DNA from: Escherichia coli
GTDB taxonomy: Bacteria; Pseudomonadota; Gammaproteobacteria; Enterobacterales; Enterobacteriaceae
DNA: 64,000 bases
NCBI GenBank assembly: GCA_021307345.1
Contig: CP089930.1
Span: 62,001 to 126,000, forward strand
Reading direction: 5' to 3'
Numbering within the stretch: the stretch's first letter is position 1; each line of letters opens with the position of its first letter. The position numbers were made by a program, and so were the translations under genes. Below the pieces are notes generated by a model, which saw only the letters and a list, made by a program, of their open reading frames with translations, was not told the DNA's origin and made no database searches. Of the stretch, positions 21,830-33,230 are shown piece after piece.

Positions 21830-22783
21830 CTAGAAACGAACCAGCGCGGAGCCCCAGGTGAACCCGCCGCCAAAGGCTTCAAGCAGAACCAACTGCCCCG
21901 GCTTAATGCGCCCGTCACGTACAGCTTCATCCAGCGCGCACGGGACAGAAGCGGCAGAAGTATTACCGTGGCGATCCAGCGTCACCACGACATTGTCCAT
22001 CGACATGCCGAGTTTTTTCGCCGTTGCGCTGATAATACGCAGGTTAGCCTGATGCGGAACCAGCCAGTCCAGTTGAGAACGGTCAAGATTATTCGCCGCC
22101 AGCGTCTCATCAACGATGTGCGCCAACTCGGTTACTGCAACCTTGAAGACTTCGTTGCCCGCCATGGTCAGATGAATTGAATTTTCAGGATTCACACGGT
22201 CGGCATTAGGCAACGTCAGCAATTCACCATAGCTGCCATCAGCATGAAGATGCGTTGAGATAATTCCTGGCTCTTCAGAGGCAGCCAGCACTGCAGCGCC
22301 CGCGCCATCGCCAAAAATGATAATGGTCCCGCGATCTGTCGGATCGCAGGTGCGCGCCAGTACATCGGAACCGACGACCAGAGCATACTTCACCGCACCA
22401 GATTTCACGTATTGATCGGCTACGCTCAACGCGTAGGTGAAACCTGCACAGGCTGCAGCAACGTCAAACGCCGGGCAACCTTTGATGCCCAACATGCTTT
22501 GAATCTGACATGCTGCGCTCGGGAAGGCGTGCGTGGCAGAAGTCGTTGCCACAACGATCAGGCCAATCTGGTCTTTATCGATGCCCGCCATTTCAATTGC
22601 ACGCGTCGCCGCTTCGAAGCCCATGGTTGAAACGGTTTCGTTTGGCGCGGCAATGTGGCGTTCGCGGATGCCTGTACGAGTGACAATCCACTCGTCAGAG
22701 GTATCCACCATTTTTTCCAGATCGGCGTTTGTCCGCACTTGTTCGGGCAGATAGCTGCCAGTACCAATAATCTTCGTATACAT
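21830..22783 (-). CDS. fabH: 3-oxoacyl-ACP synthase III (KAS III)
   Basis: Starts fatty acid synthesis by condensing acetyl-CoA with malonyl-ACP. The 317-residue enzyme shows the Cys-His-Asn triad: Cys in [13 protein letters not shown] (about 112), His in [12 protein letters not shown] (about 244) and Asn in [13 protein letters not shown] (about 274). It lies 67 bp after plsX, space for a weak internal promoter. Confidence 0.98.
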   Translation of the reverse strand: MYTKIIGTGSYLPEQVRTNADLEKMVDTSDEWIVTRTGIRERHIAAPNETVSTMGFEAATRAIEMAGIDKDQIGLIVVATTSATHAFPSAACQIQSMLGIKGCPAFDVAAACAGFTYALSVADQYVKSGAVKYALVVGSDVLARTCDPTDRGTIIIFGDGAGAAVLAASEEPGIISTHLHADGSYGELLTLPNADRVNPENSIHLTMAGNEVFKVAVTELAHIVDETLAANNLDRSQLDWLVPHQANLRIISATAKKLGMSMDNVVVTLDRHGNTSAASVPCALDEAVRDGRIKPGQLVLLEAFGGGFTWGSALVRF

Positions 22784-22850
22784 GTACGCTCAGTCACTTT
22801 TCGGTTATATACCGTCACTTGCAAACTGCGAGTTCGCTGGCAGCGTCCTG

Positions 22851-23921
22851 CTACCGCAGAGCTCCGCTTTTGCCACCGTCCAACAGCTCAAAACCAGCTG
22901 GGTATACAGATTCCAGGCGAGCGGCAATTCGCTGAGGAACTTGTCGCTGCACCGCCTGCACTGCCTGTTCAATCGCGACCGCAAAAGCTCGCTGATTGGC
23001 TGCACCATGACTTTTTATCACCGTGCCGCGCAATCCTAACAGACAGGCGCCGTTATACTGGTCGGGGTTGAGGTGACTGAATCGCCTCGTCAGGCTCTTT
23101 TGTAGCCAACGCTTTAATAACAGTAGCCACCACGACCGTTTTTTCCCTTCTCCCTGAGATTTCAGCAGAGAAAGGAACATCCTGACAACACCTTCCATCG
23201 TCTTTAATGTGACATTTCCTGTAAAGCCGTCACAGACCAGCACATCTGTCTTGCCAGTTAATAACTCATTGGCTTCAAGATAGCCGATATAGTTGATAGA
23301 AGGGATTGTTTTAAGCACCGCTGAGGCATCCCGAATACTGTCGAGACCCTTTACTTCTTCTTCACCAATATTGAGCAACGCCACGCGAGGATTGGGAATT
23401 TCCACCACCTCTTCAGCCAAAACTGAGCCCATAATGGCAAATTGCACCAACATTGTGCTGTCACAATCGACGTTGGCTCCTAAATCGAGAACCACCGTTT
23501 TGCCCTTTTGTTGATGCGGTAACACCGTCACCAACGCCGGGCGCTCAATCCCCTCCAGGGGCTTGAGTAATAATTTAGCCAGCCCCATCAGCGCCCCGGT
23601 ATTGCCAGCACTGACACAGGCTTGCGCTCGACCTTCTTTCACCAGTTCCAGCGCCACGCGCATTGAGCTACCACGACTGGCGCGGATAGCTTGCGAAGGC
23701 CGGGCATCACTGGCGATAACTGACTGCGCAGGAATAATCTGCAAACGAGAACGTTGTTCGAAGTCAGCTTTAGCAAGTAATGGCGTGATGGCGTCGGGAT
23801 TACCGACTAAAAGAAGAGTGAGTTGCGAATTAGAGTTCAGTGCCTGCAAAGCTGCAGGCACTGTCACAGAAGGACCAAAATCGCCCCCCATGACATCTAA
23901 CGCCAGGGTTAGACGTGTCAA
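22851..23921 (-). CDS. plsX: Phosphate acyltransferase PlsX
   Basis: Makes acyl-phosphate from acyl-ACP for the PlsY route of phospholipid synthesis; peripheral membrane enzyme. The 356-residue protein shows the family N-terminus [34 protein letters not shown] and [16 protein letters not shown]. It follows rpmF by 80 bp; this rpmF-plsX linkage is conserved in enterobacteria. Confidence 0.97.
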   Translation of the reverse strand: MTRLTLALDVMGGDFGPSVTVPAALQALNSNSQLTLLLVGNPDAITPLLAKADFEQRSRLQIIPAQSVIASDARPSQAIRASRGSSMRVALELVKEGRAQACVSAGNTGALMGLAKLLLKPLEGIERPALVTVLPHQQKGKTVVLDLGANVDCDSTMLVQFAIMGSVLAEEVVEIPNPRVALLNIGEEEVKGLDSIRDASAVLKTIPSINYIGYLEANELLTGKTDVLVCDGFTGNVTLKTMEGVVRMFLSLLKSQGEGKKRSWWLLLLKRWLQKSLTRRFSHLNPDQYNGACLLGLRGTVIKSHGAANQRAFAVAIEQAVQAVQRQVPQRIAARLESVYPAGFELLDGGKSGALR

Positions 23922-24001
23922 GGTATCGTCGCCGCCCGGTTTGGTCTTTCCCCAGTTGCCTGGGGAAAATCCTCACTAAGCTTCATCACGCAGATGCGTG
24001 A

Positions 24002-24187
<186 letters not shown>

Positions 24188-24226
24188 TCAATTACGGTTT
24201 ATCCCCGATCCAACGGGGAGCACCAA

Positions 24227-24900
<674 letters not shown>

Positions 24901-24946
24901 GTTTAAAATGGCTATCATCAATACGCTATATCTGATGGAAAAAAAT

Positions 24947-25531
24947 ATGTCTAAACTTATTTTAGCCTCCACTTCGCCCTGGCGCCGCGCCCTACTTGAA
25001 AAACTACAAATCTCTTTCGAATGTGCCGCCCCGGAGGTCGACGAAACCCCGCATAGCGATGAATCACCGCGCCAGCTGGTGCTCCGGCTGGCGCAAGAAA
25101 AAGCGCAATCCTTAGCGTCACGTTATCCCTCTCATTTAATTATTGGTTCAGACCAGGTGTGTGTTCTTGATGGGGAAATCACCGGTAAACCGTTAACGGA
25201 AGAAAATGCGCGTCTGCAATTACGCAAAGCCAGCGGCAATATCGTCACCTTCTATACTGGACTGGCGTTGTTTAATTCGGCGAATGGGCATCTGCAAACA
25301 GAAGTGGAACCTTTTGACGTTCATTTCCGCCACTTAAGCGAGGCGGAGATTGATAATTACGTGCGTAAAGAACATCCCCTGCACTGCGCTGGCAGTTTTA
25401 AGAGTGAAGGATTTGGCATTACGTTATTCGAGCGTTTAGAAGGACGTGACCCTAACACGCTGGTTGGTTTGCCGCTCATCGCACTCTGTCAGATGTTACG
25501 TCGGGAAGGGAAAAACCCACTGATGGGATAG
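24947..25531 (+). CDS. yceF: 7-methyl-GTP pyrophosphatase, Maf family (YceF)
   Basis: House-cleaning nucleotide pyrophosphatase that hydrolyses 7-methyl-GTP. The 194-residue protein shows the Maf signatures [14 protein letters not shown] at the N-terminus, [24 protein letters not shown] and [12 protein letters not shown]. The open frame begins 13 codons earlier; ATG 24947 gives the standard length and the family N-terminus. It is divergent from yceD and followed by REP sequences. Confidence 0.95.
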   Translation: MSKLILASTSPWRRALLEKLQISFECAAPEVDETPHSDESPRQLVLRLAQEKAQSLASRYPSHLIIGSDQVCVLDGEITGKPLTEENARLQLRKASGNIVTFYTGLALFNSANGHLQTEVEPFDVHFRHLSEAEIDNYVRKEHPLHCAGSFKSEGFGITLFERLEGRDPNTLVGLPLIALCQMLRREGKNPLMG

Positions 25532-25538
25532 TTGTTTG

Positions 25539-25613
25539 CGCCGGATGCGGTTACGTCGCATCCGGCAATCGGTGCTGGCGGCCTGAGGCGGCGTAAACGC
25601 CTTATCAGGCCAA
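25539..25613. repeat. REP pair (BIME) between convergent yceF and rluC
   Basis: GCCGGATGCGGTTACGTCGC followed by ATCCGGC (25540-25566) and GGCCTGAGGCGGCG...CGCCTTATCAGGCC (25580-25611), two REP palindromes in opposite arrangement. Confidence 0.88.
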
Positions 25614-25642
25614 CCGCCCATTATCAGGCTTATATGCTTGTA

Positions 25643-26602
25643 TCAGTGCGCGTTACGCAGCTTTTGCAAACACCGCTTCAAACCTTCATCCATCGGCGCT
25701 TCGATACGCATCACCTCACCCGTTCCCGGATGGGTAAACTTCAACGCTGCGGCGTGCAGGAACAGACGATTTAATCCCGTGCCTGCTTCAGTGAGCTGTC
25801 TGTCAAATTCACGGTCACCGTAGCGATCATCAAACGCAATCGGATGACCAGCGTATTGAGTATGCACACGGATCTGGTGCGTACGTCCGGTAACCGGACT
25901 GCAACGAACCAGCGTGGCAAACGCATAGCGTTCTTCCACTTTGAAGCGAGTTTCTGACGGTTTACCTTCCTGGCTCACGCGCACAATACGTTCACCGCTT
26001 TGCAGAATATTCTTCAGCAGCGGAGCCTGGACACTCTTCACGTGTGACTGCCACTGACCGCGCACCAGCGCCAGATAATCTTTTTGCATCCCTTTTTCAC
26101 GTAATTGCTCATGCAGAGAACGTAACGCCGAACGTTTTTTCGCTACCAGCAATACACCTGAAGTGTCCCGGTCGAGTCGATGCACCAGTTCAAGGAATCG
26201 CGCTTCCGGGCGCAACGCCCTCAGCCCTTCAATAACGCCGAAACTTAAACCACTGCCGCCATGCACCGCCGTACCTGAGGGTTTATTCAGCACCAGGATA
26301 TGATCATCTTCATATAAGATGACGTCCGCCAGCGCCGCCACTTTTTGCAGATGCGGCGAAACGGCCTCTTCTTCCCGTTCAGCAACGCGAACCGGCGGAA
26401 TACGCACTTCATCACCGGCTTCGAGTTTATATTCAGGCTTAATACGTTTTTTGTTCACCCGCACTTCGCCTTTACGCAAAATACGGTAAATCATACTTTT
26501 TGGTACGCCTTTCAATTGGGTGCGCAAAAAGTTGTCGATACGTTGCCCCGCTTCATCAGCGGTAATAGCAACGATTTTTACGGATGGAGTCTCTGTTTTC
26601 AT
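25643..26602 (-). CDS. rluC: 23S rRNA pseudouridine synthase RluC
   Basis: Makes pseudouridine at positions 955, 2504 and 2580 of 23S rRNA. The 319-residue protein has an N-terminal S4 RNA-binding domain (QRIDNFLRTQLKGVPKSMIY ...) and the RluA-type catalytic domain with the active Asp in VHRLDRDTSGVLLVAKK and the downstream TGRTHQIRVH motif. Start ATG 26602 gives the family length; the frame stays open 30 codons further into the rne promoter region, with no support. Confidence 0.97.
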   Translation of the reverse strand: MKTETPSVKIVAITADEAGQRIDNFLRTQLKGVPKSMIYRILRKGEVRVNKKRIKPEYKLEAGDEVRIPPVRVAEREEEAVSPHLQKVAALADVILYEDDHILVLNKPSGTAVHGGSGLSFGVIEGLRALRPEARFLELVHRLDRDTSGVLLVAKKRSALRSLHEQLREKGMQKDYLALVRGQWQSHVKSVQAPLLKNILQSGERIVRVSQEGKPSETRFKVEERYAFATLVRCSPVTGRTHQIRVHTQYAGHPIAFDDRYGDREFDRQLTEAGTGLNRLFLHAAALKFTHPGTGEVMRIEAPMDEGLKRCLQKLRNAH

Positions 26603-27174
26603 GGTGGGCGATTCTAAATAGCCAACAGGATTCGCGCCACTCATTTTTCTATGCTTATATTTAGTTCTGCACCTTATTACTTCCCAGTGCAATCACTTAA
26701 TTGATGGTTATTAAACCAATCGCCAGTAAGAAGTGAAAAAACTGTGAGTAAGTGGGTGATAAATGGTAAAAGTCATCTTGCTATAACAAGGCTTGCAGTG
26801 GAATAATGAGAACGTTTCCGTGTCCAACCTTGTTAAAACAAGAAATTTTACGGAATACCCCATTTTGCCCGACCGATCATCAACGCAGCAATGGCGTAAG
26901 ACGTATTGATCTTTCAGGCAGTTAGCGGGCTGCGGGTTGCAGTCCTTACCGGTAGATGGAAATATTTCTGGAGAGTAATACCCAGTCTGTTTCTCTGATA
27001 ATTGCGCTGTTTTTCCGCATGAAAAACGGGCAACCGACACTCTGCGCCTCTTTGAGCTGACGATAACCGTGAGGTTGGCGACGCGACTAGACACGAGGCC
27101 ATCGGTTCACACCCGGAAAGGCGTTACTTTGCCCGCAGCTTAGTCGTCAATGTAAGAATAATGAGTAAGTTACG
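26603..27174 (+). promoter_or_regulatory. rne promoter and long autoregulatory 5' leader (572 bp)
   Basis: Divergent region between rluC and rne. A promoter fits TTGCTA (26778-26783), 18-bp spacer, AATAAT (26802-26807), giving a start near 26814 and a leader of about 361 nt, the length known for the main E. coli rne transcript. The leader folds into hairpins, one of which is cleaved by RNase E to feed back on its own mRNA. Antisense open frames here (for example 26914-27102 minus) correspond to the doubtful K-12 gene yceQ and are not annotated. Confidence 0.8.
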
Positions 27175-30100
27175 ATGAAAAGAATGTTAATCAACGCAAC
27201 TCAGCAGGAAGAGTTGCGCGTTGCCCTTGTAGATGGGCAGCGTCTGTATGATCTGGATATCGAAAGTCCAGGGCATGAACAGAAAAAGGCGAACATCTAC
27301 AAAGGTAAAATCACCCGCATTGAACCGAGTCTGGAAGCTGCTTTTGTTGATTACGGCGCTGAACGTCACGGTTTCCTCCCACTAAAAGAAATTGCCCGCG
27401 AATATTTCCCTGCTAATTACAGTGCTCATGGCCGTCCTAACATTAAAGATGTGTTACGCGAAGGTCAGGAAGTCATTGTTCAGATCGATAAAGAAGAGCG
27501 CGGCAACAAAGGCGCGGCACTGACCACCTTTATCAGCCTGGCGGGTAGCTATCTGGTTCTGATGCCGAACAACCCGCGCGCGGGTGGCATTTCTCGCCGT
27601 ATCGAAGGCGACGACCGTACCGAATTAAAAGAAGCACTGGCGAGCCTTGAACTGCCGGAAGGCATGGGGCTTATCGTGCGCACCGCTGGCGTCGGCAAAT
27701 CTGCTGAGGCGCTGCAATGGGATTTAAGCTTCCGCCTGAAACACTGGGAAGCCATCAAAAAAGCCGCTGAAAGCCGCCCTGCTCCGTTCCTGATCCATCA
27801 GGAGAGCAATGTTATCGTTCGCGCATTTCGCGATTACTTACGCCAGGACATCGGCGAAATCCTTATCGATAATCCGAAAGTACTCGAACTGGCGCGTCAG
27901 CATATCGCCGCGTTGGGTCGCCCGGATTTCAGCAGCAAAATCAAACTGTACACGGGTGAAATTCCCCTGTTCAGCCACTACCAGATCGAATCGCAGATCG
28001 AGTCCGCCTTCCAGCGTGAAGTCCGTCTGCCGTCTGGTGGCTCCATTGTTATCGACAGCACCGAAGCGTTAACCGCCATCGACATCAACTCCGCGCGTGC
28101 AACTCGCGGCGGCGATATCGAAGAAACTGCATTTAACACTAACCTGGAAGCAGCCGATGAGATTGCTCGTCAGCTACGCCTGCGTGACCTCGGCGGTCTG
28201 ATTGTTATCGACTTCATCGACATGACGCCTGTACGCCATCAGCGCGCGGTGGAAAACCGTCTGCGTGAAGCGGTACGTCAGGATCGTGCGCGTATTCAAA
28301 TCAGCCATATTTCTCGCTTTGGCCTGCTCGAGATGTCCCGTCAGCGCCTGAGCCCGTCGCTGGGTGAATCCAGCCATCACGTCTGCCCGCGTTGCTCCGG
28401 TACTGGCACCGTGCGTGATAATGAATCCCTGTCGCTCTCTATTCTGCGTTTGATTGAAGAAGAAGCCCTGAAAGAGAACACCCAGGAAGTCCACGCCATT
28501 GTTCCTGTCCCTATTGCCTCTTACCTGCTGAACGAAAAACGTTCTGCGGTAAATGCAATTGAAACCCGTCAGGACGGCGTGCGCTGTGTGATTGTACCAA
28601 ACGATCAGATGGAAACCCCGCACTACCACGTACTGCGCGTGCGTAAAGGGGAAGAGACGCCGACCTTAAGCTACATGCTGCCGAAGCTGCATGAAGAAGC
28701 AATGGCGCTGCCGTCAGAAGAAGAGTTTGCGGAGCGTAAACGTCCAGAACAACCTGCACTGGCGACTTTTGCCATGCCGGATGTGCCACCAGCTCCAGCC
28801 CCGGCAGAACCTGTAACGCCTGCGGCAGCCACAGCGCCTAAAGCCGCGCCGACAACACCTGCTGCTCCTGCACAACCAGGCCTGTTAAGCCGTCTCTTCA
28901 GCGCCCTGAAATCGCTGTTCAGCGGTGGTGAAGAAACCAAACCAACCGAGCAACCTGCACCAAAAGCAGAAACGAAACCGGAACGTCAACAGGATCGCCG
29001 TAAGCCTCGTCAGAACAATCGCCGTGACCGTAATGAACGCCGCGACACGCGTAGCGAACGTACAGAGGGTAGCGATAATCGCGAAGAAAACCGTCGTAAT
29101 CGTCGCCAGTCACAGCAGCAAACTGCCGAGACGCGTGAGAGCCGTCAGCAGGCTGATGTAACAGAAAAAGCGCGTACCACCGACGAGCAGCAAACACCGC
29201 GTCGTGAGCGTAGTCGTCGCCGCAACGATGATAAACGTCAGGTACAACAAGAAGCGAAGGCACTGAATGTTGAGGAGCAATCTGTTCAGGAAACAGAACA
29301 GGAGGAGCGTGTACGTCCGGTTCAACCGCGTCGTAAACAGCGCCAGCTAAATCAGAAAGTGCGTTACGAGCAAAGCGTTGCGGAAGAAGTGGTAGCCGCT
29401 CCGGTGGTTGAAGAAACCGTCGCCGCCGAACCTGTTATGCAGGAAGCGTCTGCCCAACGTACTGAACTGGTGAAAGTACCATTGCCAGTCGTTGCACAAA
29501 CTGCGCCGGAACAACAAGAAGAGAACAATGTCGATAACCGTGACAACGGCGGTATGCCGCGTCGTTCTCGTCGCTCGCCTCGCCATCTGCGCGTGAGTGG
29601 TCAGCGTCGTCGTCGCTATCGTGACGAGCGTTATCCGGTTCAGTCACCAATGCCGTTAACCGTAGCGTGTGCGTCTCCGGAACTGGCCTCTGGCAAAGTC
29701 TGGATCCGCTATCCGGTTGTACGTCCGCAAGATGTACAGGTTGAAGAGCAACGCGAACAGGAAGAAGTACAGATGCAGCCGATGGTGACTGAAGTCCCTG
29801 TCGCCGCCGCTGTCGAACCTGTCGTTGCCGCGCCGGTTATTGAAGAAGTGACCGAAACTATAGAAGCACCGGTTCCGGTTGCACAAGCGCAACCGGAAGT
29901 GGTTGAAACGACGCATCCTGAAGTGATTGCCGCAGCGGTAACTGAACAGCCACAGGTGATTGCCGAGGCTGATGTTGCTGTAGCGCAGGACGTTGCAGAA
30001 CACGCGGAACCGGTAGTTGAACCGCAGGAAGAGACGGCAGATATTGAAGAAGTTGCCGAAACTGCCGAAGTTGTAGTTGCCGAACCTGAAGTTGTCGCTC

Positions 30101-30360
30101 AACCTGCCGCACCTGTGGTCGCTGAAGTCGCAGCAGAAGTTGAAACGGTAGCCGCTGTTGAACCTGAGATTACCGTTGAGCATAACCACGCTACCGCACC
30201 GATGACACGCGCTCCGGCACCGGAATATGTTCCGGAAGCACCGCGTCACAGTGACTGGCAGCGCCCTACTTTTGCCTTTGAAGGTAAAGGTGCCGCAGGT
30301 GGTCATACGGCAACGCATCATGCCTCTGCCGCTCCTGCGCGTCCGCAACCTGTTGAGTAA
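27175..30360 (+). CDS. rne: Ribonuclease E
   Basis: Essential endonuclease for mRNA decay and rRNA/tRNA maturation and scaffold of the degradosome. 1061 residues. Catalytic half (1-529): S1 domain, then a DNase I-like domain with metal-binding Asp in [16 protein letters not shown] (about 303) and [11 protein letters not shown] (about 346), and the Zn-link CPRCSGTG (404-407). C-terminal scaffold: amphipathic membrane-anchor [17 protein letters not shown] (about 568-584), arginine-rich RNA-binding and RhlB-binding stretches, a Val/Glu/Pro-rich tract, then enolase and PNPase sites (the end matching K-12). Autoregulated through its leader. Confidence 0.98.
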   Translation: MKRMLINATQQEELRVALVDGQRLYDLDIESPGHEQKKANIYKGKITRIEPSLEAAFVDYGAERHGFLPLKEIAREYFPANYSAHGRPNIKDVLREGQEVIVQIDKEERGNKGAALTTFISLAGSYLVLMPNNPRAGGISRRIEGDDRTELKEALASLELPEGMGLIVRTAGVGKSAEALQWDLSFRLKHWEAIKKAAESRPAPFLIHQESNVIVRAFRDYLRQDIGEILIDNPKVLELARQHIAALGRPDFSSKIKLYTGEIPLFSHYQIESQIESAFQREVRLPSGGSIVIDSTEALTAIDINSARATRGGDIEETAFNTNLEAADEIARQLRLRDLGGLIVIDFIDMTPVRHQRAVENRLREAVRQDRARIQISHISRFGLLEMSRQRLSPSLGESSHHVCPRCSGTGTVRDNESLSLSILRLIEEEALKENTQEVHAIVPVPIASYLLNEKRSAVNAIETRQDGVRCVIVPNDQMETPHYHVLRVRKGEETPTLSYMLPKLHEEAMALPSEEEFAERKRPEQPALATFAMPDVPPAPAPAEPVTPAAATAPKAAPTTPAAPAQPGLLSRLFSALKSLFSGGEETKPTEQPAPKAETKPERQQDRRKPRQNNRRDRNERRDTRSERTEGSDNREENRRNRRQSQQQTAETRESRQQADVTEKARTTDEQQTPRRERSRRRNDDKRQVQQEAKALNVEEQSVQETEQEERVRPVQPRRKQRQLNQKVRYEQSVAEEVVAAPVVEETVAAEPVMQEASAQRTELVKVPLPVVAQTAPEQQEENNVDNRDNGGMPRRSRRSPRHLRVSGQRRRRYRDERYPVQSPMPLTVACASPELASGKVWIRYPVVRPQDVQVEEQREQEEVQMQPMVTEVPVAAAVEPVVAAPVIEEVTETIEAPVPVAQAQPEVVETTHPEVIAAAVTEQPQVIAEADVAVAQDVAEHAEPVVEPQEETADIEEVAETAEVVVAEPEVVAQPAAPVVAEVAAEVETVAAVEPEITVEHNHATAPMTRAPAPEYVPEAPRHSDWQRPTFAFEGKGAAGGHTATHHASAAPARPQPVE

Positions 30361-30379
30361 TCATTAGCTCAAAGTAATC

Positions 30380-30410
30380 AAGCCCTGGCAACCGCCGGGG
30401 CTTTTTATTT
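30380..30410 (+). terminator. Intrinsic terminator of rne
   Basis: AGCCCTGGC / CCGGGGCT stem followed by TTTTTATTT, about 20 bp after the rne stop. Confidence 0.88.
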
Positions 30411-30477
30411 CATCTTTGAATCAACATATTCAAATTCATCAAATGGCATTCTTGCTAGCCAACTACTCAAATCAGGC

Positions 30478-30558
30478 AAAAAAAATGCCCGCCCCGGCGA
30501 TCCCAGAGCAGGCAGACAAAACATACCCAGTTTCATGATATGTTTGAAAAAGTGCTTA
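30478..30558 (-). ncRNA. flgO: flgL 3' UTR with terminator; position of small RNA FlgO
   Basis: After the flgL stop about 75 nt lead to a strong leftward intrinsic terminator: an 11-bp stem GCCTGCTCTGG / CCGGGGCGGGC with loop GATCG, followed by eight T (30479-30514). E. coli FlgO is a small RNA cut from the flgL 3' end with flagella-linked expression; I assign it by position. Processing site and function here are inference, the terminator is seen directly. Confidence 0.6.
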
Positions 30559-31509
30559 TTTGTTGAGCTGGAAAAGCGATAACCCCTGCATATCAGTAAA
30601 CGCTTTGTACGACGCCTGCAATGCTGTTTGCTGCATGATGTAAGATGAAATAGTCGCGTTCCAGTCCACATCAACCAAATCACTCATCTGCTGCGTTTGG
30701 CCTAAAGCGCGATCGCTACCTAAAGAATCCAGCGACTCCAGCTCGTTCAGCTGCGTACCTAATTCCGCGCGTACGGTGAGCACATTATTCAGCGAGTTTT
30801 TCAGGCCACGGTTGGTTTTATCTAACGCCGCAGCGGAGGTTTCTTGATCCGCTTCACCATCCGCAACCGGTGTTTTAAGCGCAGCGATGGCGCTATCCAG
30901 CATGGCAAAAAGATTGGTTTCAGAATCGCTACCGTCTGGTTCCGCTACTGCATTACTGGTAATGCTATTAAAAATTTTGTCGCCGGTATGCCCTATCACC
31001 ATCGAACGCGAAGCATCTACCTGTTGCTTAATACTTTCTGTTCCGCCGACATATTTACCTTTCTCTTCGCTAAACGGCGCGGTTTCTGTTTTATAACCCG
31101 CAAAAATGTAGCGCCCGTTACCGTCAGTGGTATTCGCCAGATTCAACAACTGGTCACGGAGCCCCTGAATATCCGTTGCCAGCGATGCCCGGTCATCGTC
31201 ACTCAAGGTGCCGTTGCTGGCATAGACAATTTTCTCCTGAGCATTCTGGATAGCAGTGGTCACCTGGCTAAGCACACTCTCTTCCAGTGATACTTTTTGA
31301 GTCGCGAAAGTACGCGCCAGCGTGTACTGGCTGTTTTGCGCCTGCGCTTGTGAGAGCACTACGGCTTGTGATGCAGCAATGGGATCATCTGAAGGGTTAA
31401 CGACTCGCTTACCCGTCGACATCTGTTCGCCGTACTTCATCCATTCCGCCTGAGAACTGGTGATACCGCGCATGTTCTGCTGGTACATCATTTGAGTACT
31501 GAAACGCAT
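30556..31509 (-). CDS. flgL: Hook-filament junction protein 2 FlgL (HAP3)
   Basis: Joins FlgK to the flagellin filament. 317 residues of the flagellin-like family with the heptad-rich N-terminal export and coil region (MRFSTQMMYQQNMRGITSSQ) and C-terminal coil (ISSYIMQQTALQASYKAFTD). Export chaperone is FlgN. It follows flgK by 12 bp in a sigma-28-boosted operon, and its 3' UTR holds a terminator. Confidence 0.97.
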   Translation of the reverse strand: MRFSTQMMYQQNMRGITSSQAEWMKYGEQMSTGKRVVNPSDDPIAASQAVVLSQAQAQNSQYTLARTFATQKVSLEESVLSQVTTAIQNAQEKIVYASNGTLSDDDRASLATDIQGLRDQLLNLANTTDGNGRYIFAGYKTETAPFSEEKGKYVGGTESIKQQVDASRSMVIGHTGDKIFNSITSNAVAEPDGSDSETNLFAMLDSAIAALKTPVADGEADQETSAAALDKTNRGLKNSLNNVLTVRAELGTQLNELESLDSLGSDRALGQTQQMSDLVDVDWNATISSYIMQQTALQASYKAFTDMQGLSLFQLNK

Positions 31510-31521
31510 TTTTTCTCTCCC

Positions 31522-33165
31522 TTAGCGAATGTTAATCAGCGCATCAAAAATGGCGTTCGCCGTCTGCAAAACCTGCGCATTCGCCAGGTAATACTGCTGA
31601 AAGCGTTGCAGGTTGCCGTACTCTTCGTCGAGGTTGACGCCGGAAATAGATTGCTGCTGATTAGAAAGTTGCGTTACCACATTACCTTGCGTGGTACTGC
31701 TGGTTTTCAACGTAGCGGTTTTATTACCGATGTCGCTGACCAACGAGGCATAGGCGTCGTTAAAGGATTTCGCCCCGCCCACCGTTTTACCGTTGCTTTG
31801 CAAATCCAGCAGCGCCTGACCATTGCGGTTGTCGCTCTCACCAGCCGTTTTATCACTCGCCATGGCGATTTCTGCTTCGTCGGTGATTAAAACGTTCATA
31901 TTGACGATGGCATCGCTTACCGGTTTCAGCGTAAAGCTGTCGTTAGCGACTGGTGTGCCAGTAAACGTCAACTCCAGACCATCAAACGTGACTTTACCGT
32001 CAGCATCCGGCGTCACCGGAAAAGTGGTATTGCTGGCAAGGCGGGTGACCTGCCACTGATCGTTGCTAAAGGAGATTTTGTAATCTGTCGCCAGCACGGC
32101 AGAGCCATCGGTCACTGTGGCGCTAATCGCGCTGTTACCCTGGTTTTTAGTATTCTCCAGTACAGCCGGCTTACCGATGGCAAAGAAATCCTGCCCTTCC
32201 TTACCATTGGCATCAAATCCCTTGTTATGTTGGGTATTGAAAGCCTCGGCAAATGCCAGCGCCAGTTGCCCGAGCGTATTGCGCGTCTGGTCAAGATCCT
32301 GAGAACGGAATGTCAGAATGCCGCCCAGCGACCCGGTATTCAGCAACTTCTCCGGGATCTCAATATTGCCTACTGTCCCATCAACATAAGCGACAGTGGT
32401 ACGAGAAGGATCGGCGCTGGACGGTACTGCCGCCAGCTGGCGCGCCGTACTACCTTGTACCAGCGAGTAACCATTGGCCATCGTGATGTTATAAGTGCCG
32501 CCATCCTGAACGCTGACTTCTACACCAACAATCTGGTTTAATTCACTCACCAGTTGATCGCGTTGATCCAGGAGATTGTTGGGTGACGCCCCTGCCCCCA
32601 CACCTGTCAGGCGTGAAATTTGATCGTTCAGGCTGGCGATTTGTTTAGCGAAATTGTTGATCTGGTCAACGCTGGCACCTATCGCGATATTGACCTGTTT
32701 GTCCTGGTCGCGCAGATACTGATCGGTGGTTTTAAACTGATTCACCAGCCCTTCTGATTTACCAATCAATGCCTGACGTGCTGCTGGATCTTCCGCGTTG
32801 CTGACCAGCGTTTGCAGACTGGTGAAGAAGTCCTGCATCTGTGTTGCCAGCGACGTGGTGCTACCAGAGAGCATATTGTCGATTTTCGACATCTGTTCAT
32901 AGCGGGAAGTCAGGCCGCTACTCTGGGTCTGCGCCGCACGTAACTGGTTGGTAATAAAGGCGTCGTACTCACGCTGTACGCCGGAAACGTAGACGCCATT
33001 GCCAACCCAGCCGCCTGCCCCCAGAGTGCTATTGGCCTGCGCCATAATGGTCGTTTGACGGGTATATCCGGCAACGTTATAGCTGGAAATATTATTACTC
33101 GCCGTATTTAACGCCGCCTGAGCCGCGTTAAGTCCGCTCATGGCGTTATTGATCAAGCTGGACAT
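31522..33165 (-). CDS. flgK: Hook-filament junction protein 1 FlgK (HAP1)
   Basis: First junction protein on the hook tip. The 547-residue protein has the axial-family N-terminus SSLINNAMSGLNAAQAALNT with NISSYNVAGYTRQ, a long variable middle exposed on the outside, and the C-terminal coil ending LQTANAIFDALINIR. It is preceded by a sigma-28 promoter and lies 65 bp after flgJ, so it gets both class 2 and class 3 transcription. Confidence 0.97.
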   Translation of the reverse strand: MSSLINNAMSGLNAAQAALNTASNNISSYNVAGYTRQTTIMAQANSTLGAGGWVGNGVYVSGVQREYDAFITNQLRAAQTQSSGLTSRYEQMSKIDNMLSGSTTSLATQMQDFFTSLQTLVSNAEDPAARQALIGKSEGLVNQFKTTDQYLRDQDKQVNIAIGASVDQINNFAKQIASLNDQISRLTGVGAGASPNNLLDQRDQLVSELNQIVGVEVSVQDGGTYNITMANGYSLVQGSTARQLAAVPSSADPSRTTVAYVDGTVGNIEIPEKLLNTGSLGGILTFRSQDLDQTRNTLGQLALAFAEAFNTQHNKGFDANGKEGQDFFAIGKPAVLENTKNQGNSAISATVTDGSAVLATDYKISFSNDQWQVTRLASNTTFPVTPDADGKVTFDGLELTFTGTPVANDSFTLKPVSDAIVNMNVLITDEAEIAMASDKTAGESDNRNGQALLDLQSNGKTVGGAKSFNDAYASLVSDIGNKTATLKTSSTTQGNVVTQLSNQQQSISGVNLDEEYGNLQRFQQYYLANAQVLQTANAIFDALINIR

Positions 33166-33198
33166 GGAGGTTCCTTATAAGCTTTCAATTACAGAGCA

Positions 33199-33226
33199 TT
33201 ATCGGCAGCGACCCGCCGGACTTGAG
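33199..33226 (-). promoter_or_regulatory. Sigma-28 (FliA) promoter of flgKL
   Basis: Read leftward: TCAAGTCC, then GCCGATAA after an 11-12 bp spacer (33199-33206 carries the -10), matching the flagellar class 3 consensus TAAAGTTT-N11-GCCGATAA well at -10 and partly at -35. It lies about 35 bp upstream of flgK. Confidence 0.85.
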
Positions 33227-33230
33227 TTGT

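Noticed and set aside
26711-27102. Open frames antisense to the rne leader (127 and 62 codons), including the K-12 yceQ position
   Set aside because: They overlap the structured, functional rne leader on the other strand, have no clear ribosome site or recognisable domain; yceQ is itself regarded as doubtful.
29656-30348. 230-codon Arg/Phe/Asn-rich frame opposite the end of rne
   Set aside because: Low-complexity mirror of the Val/Glu/Ala-rich RNase E scaffold; no start signal or domain.
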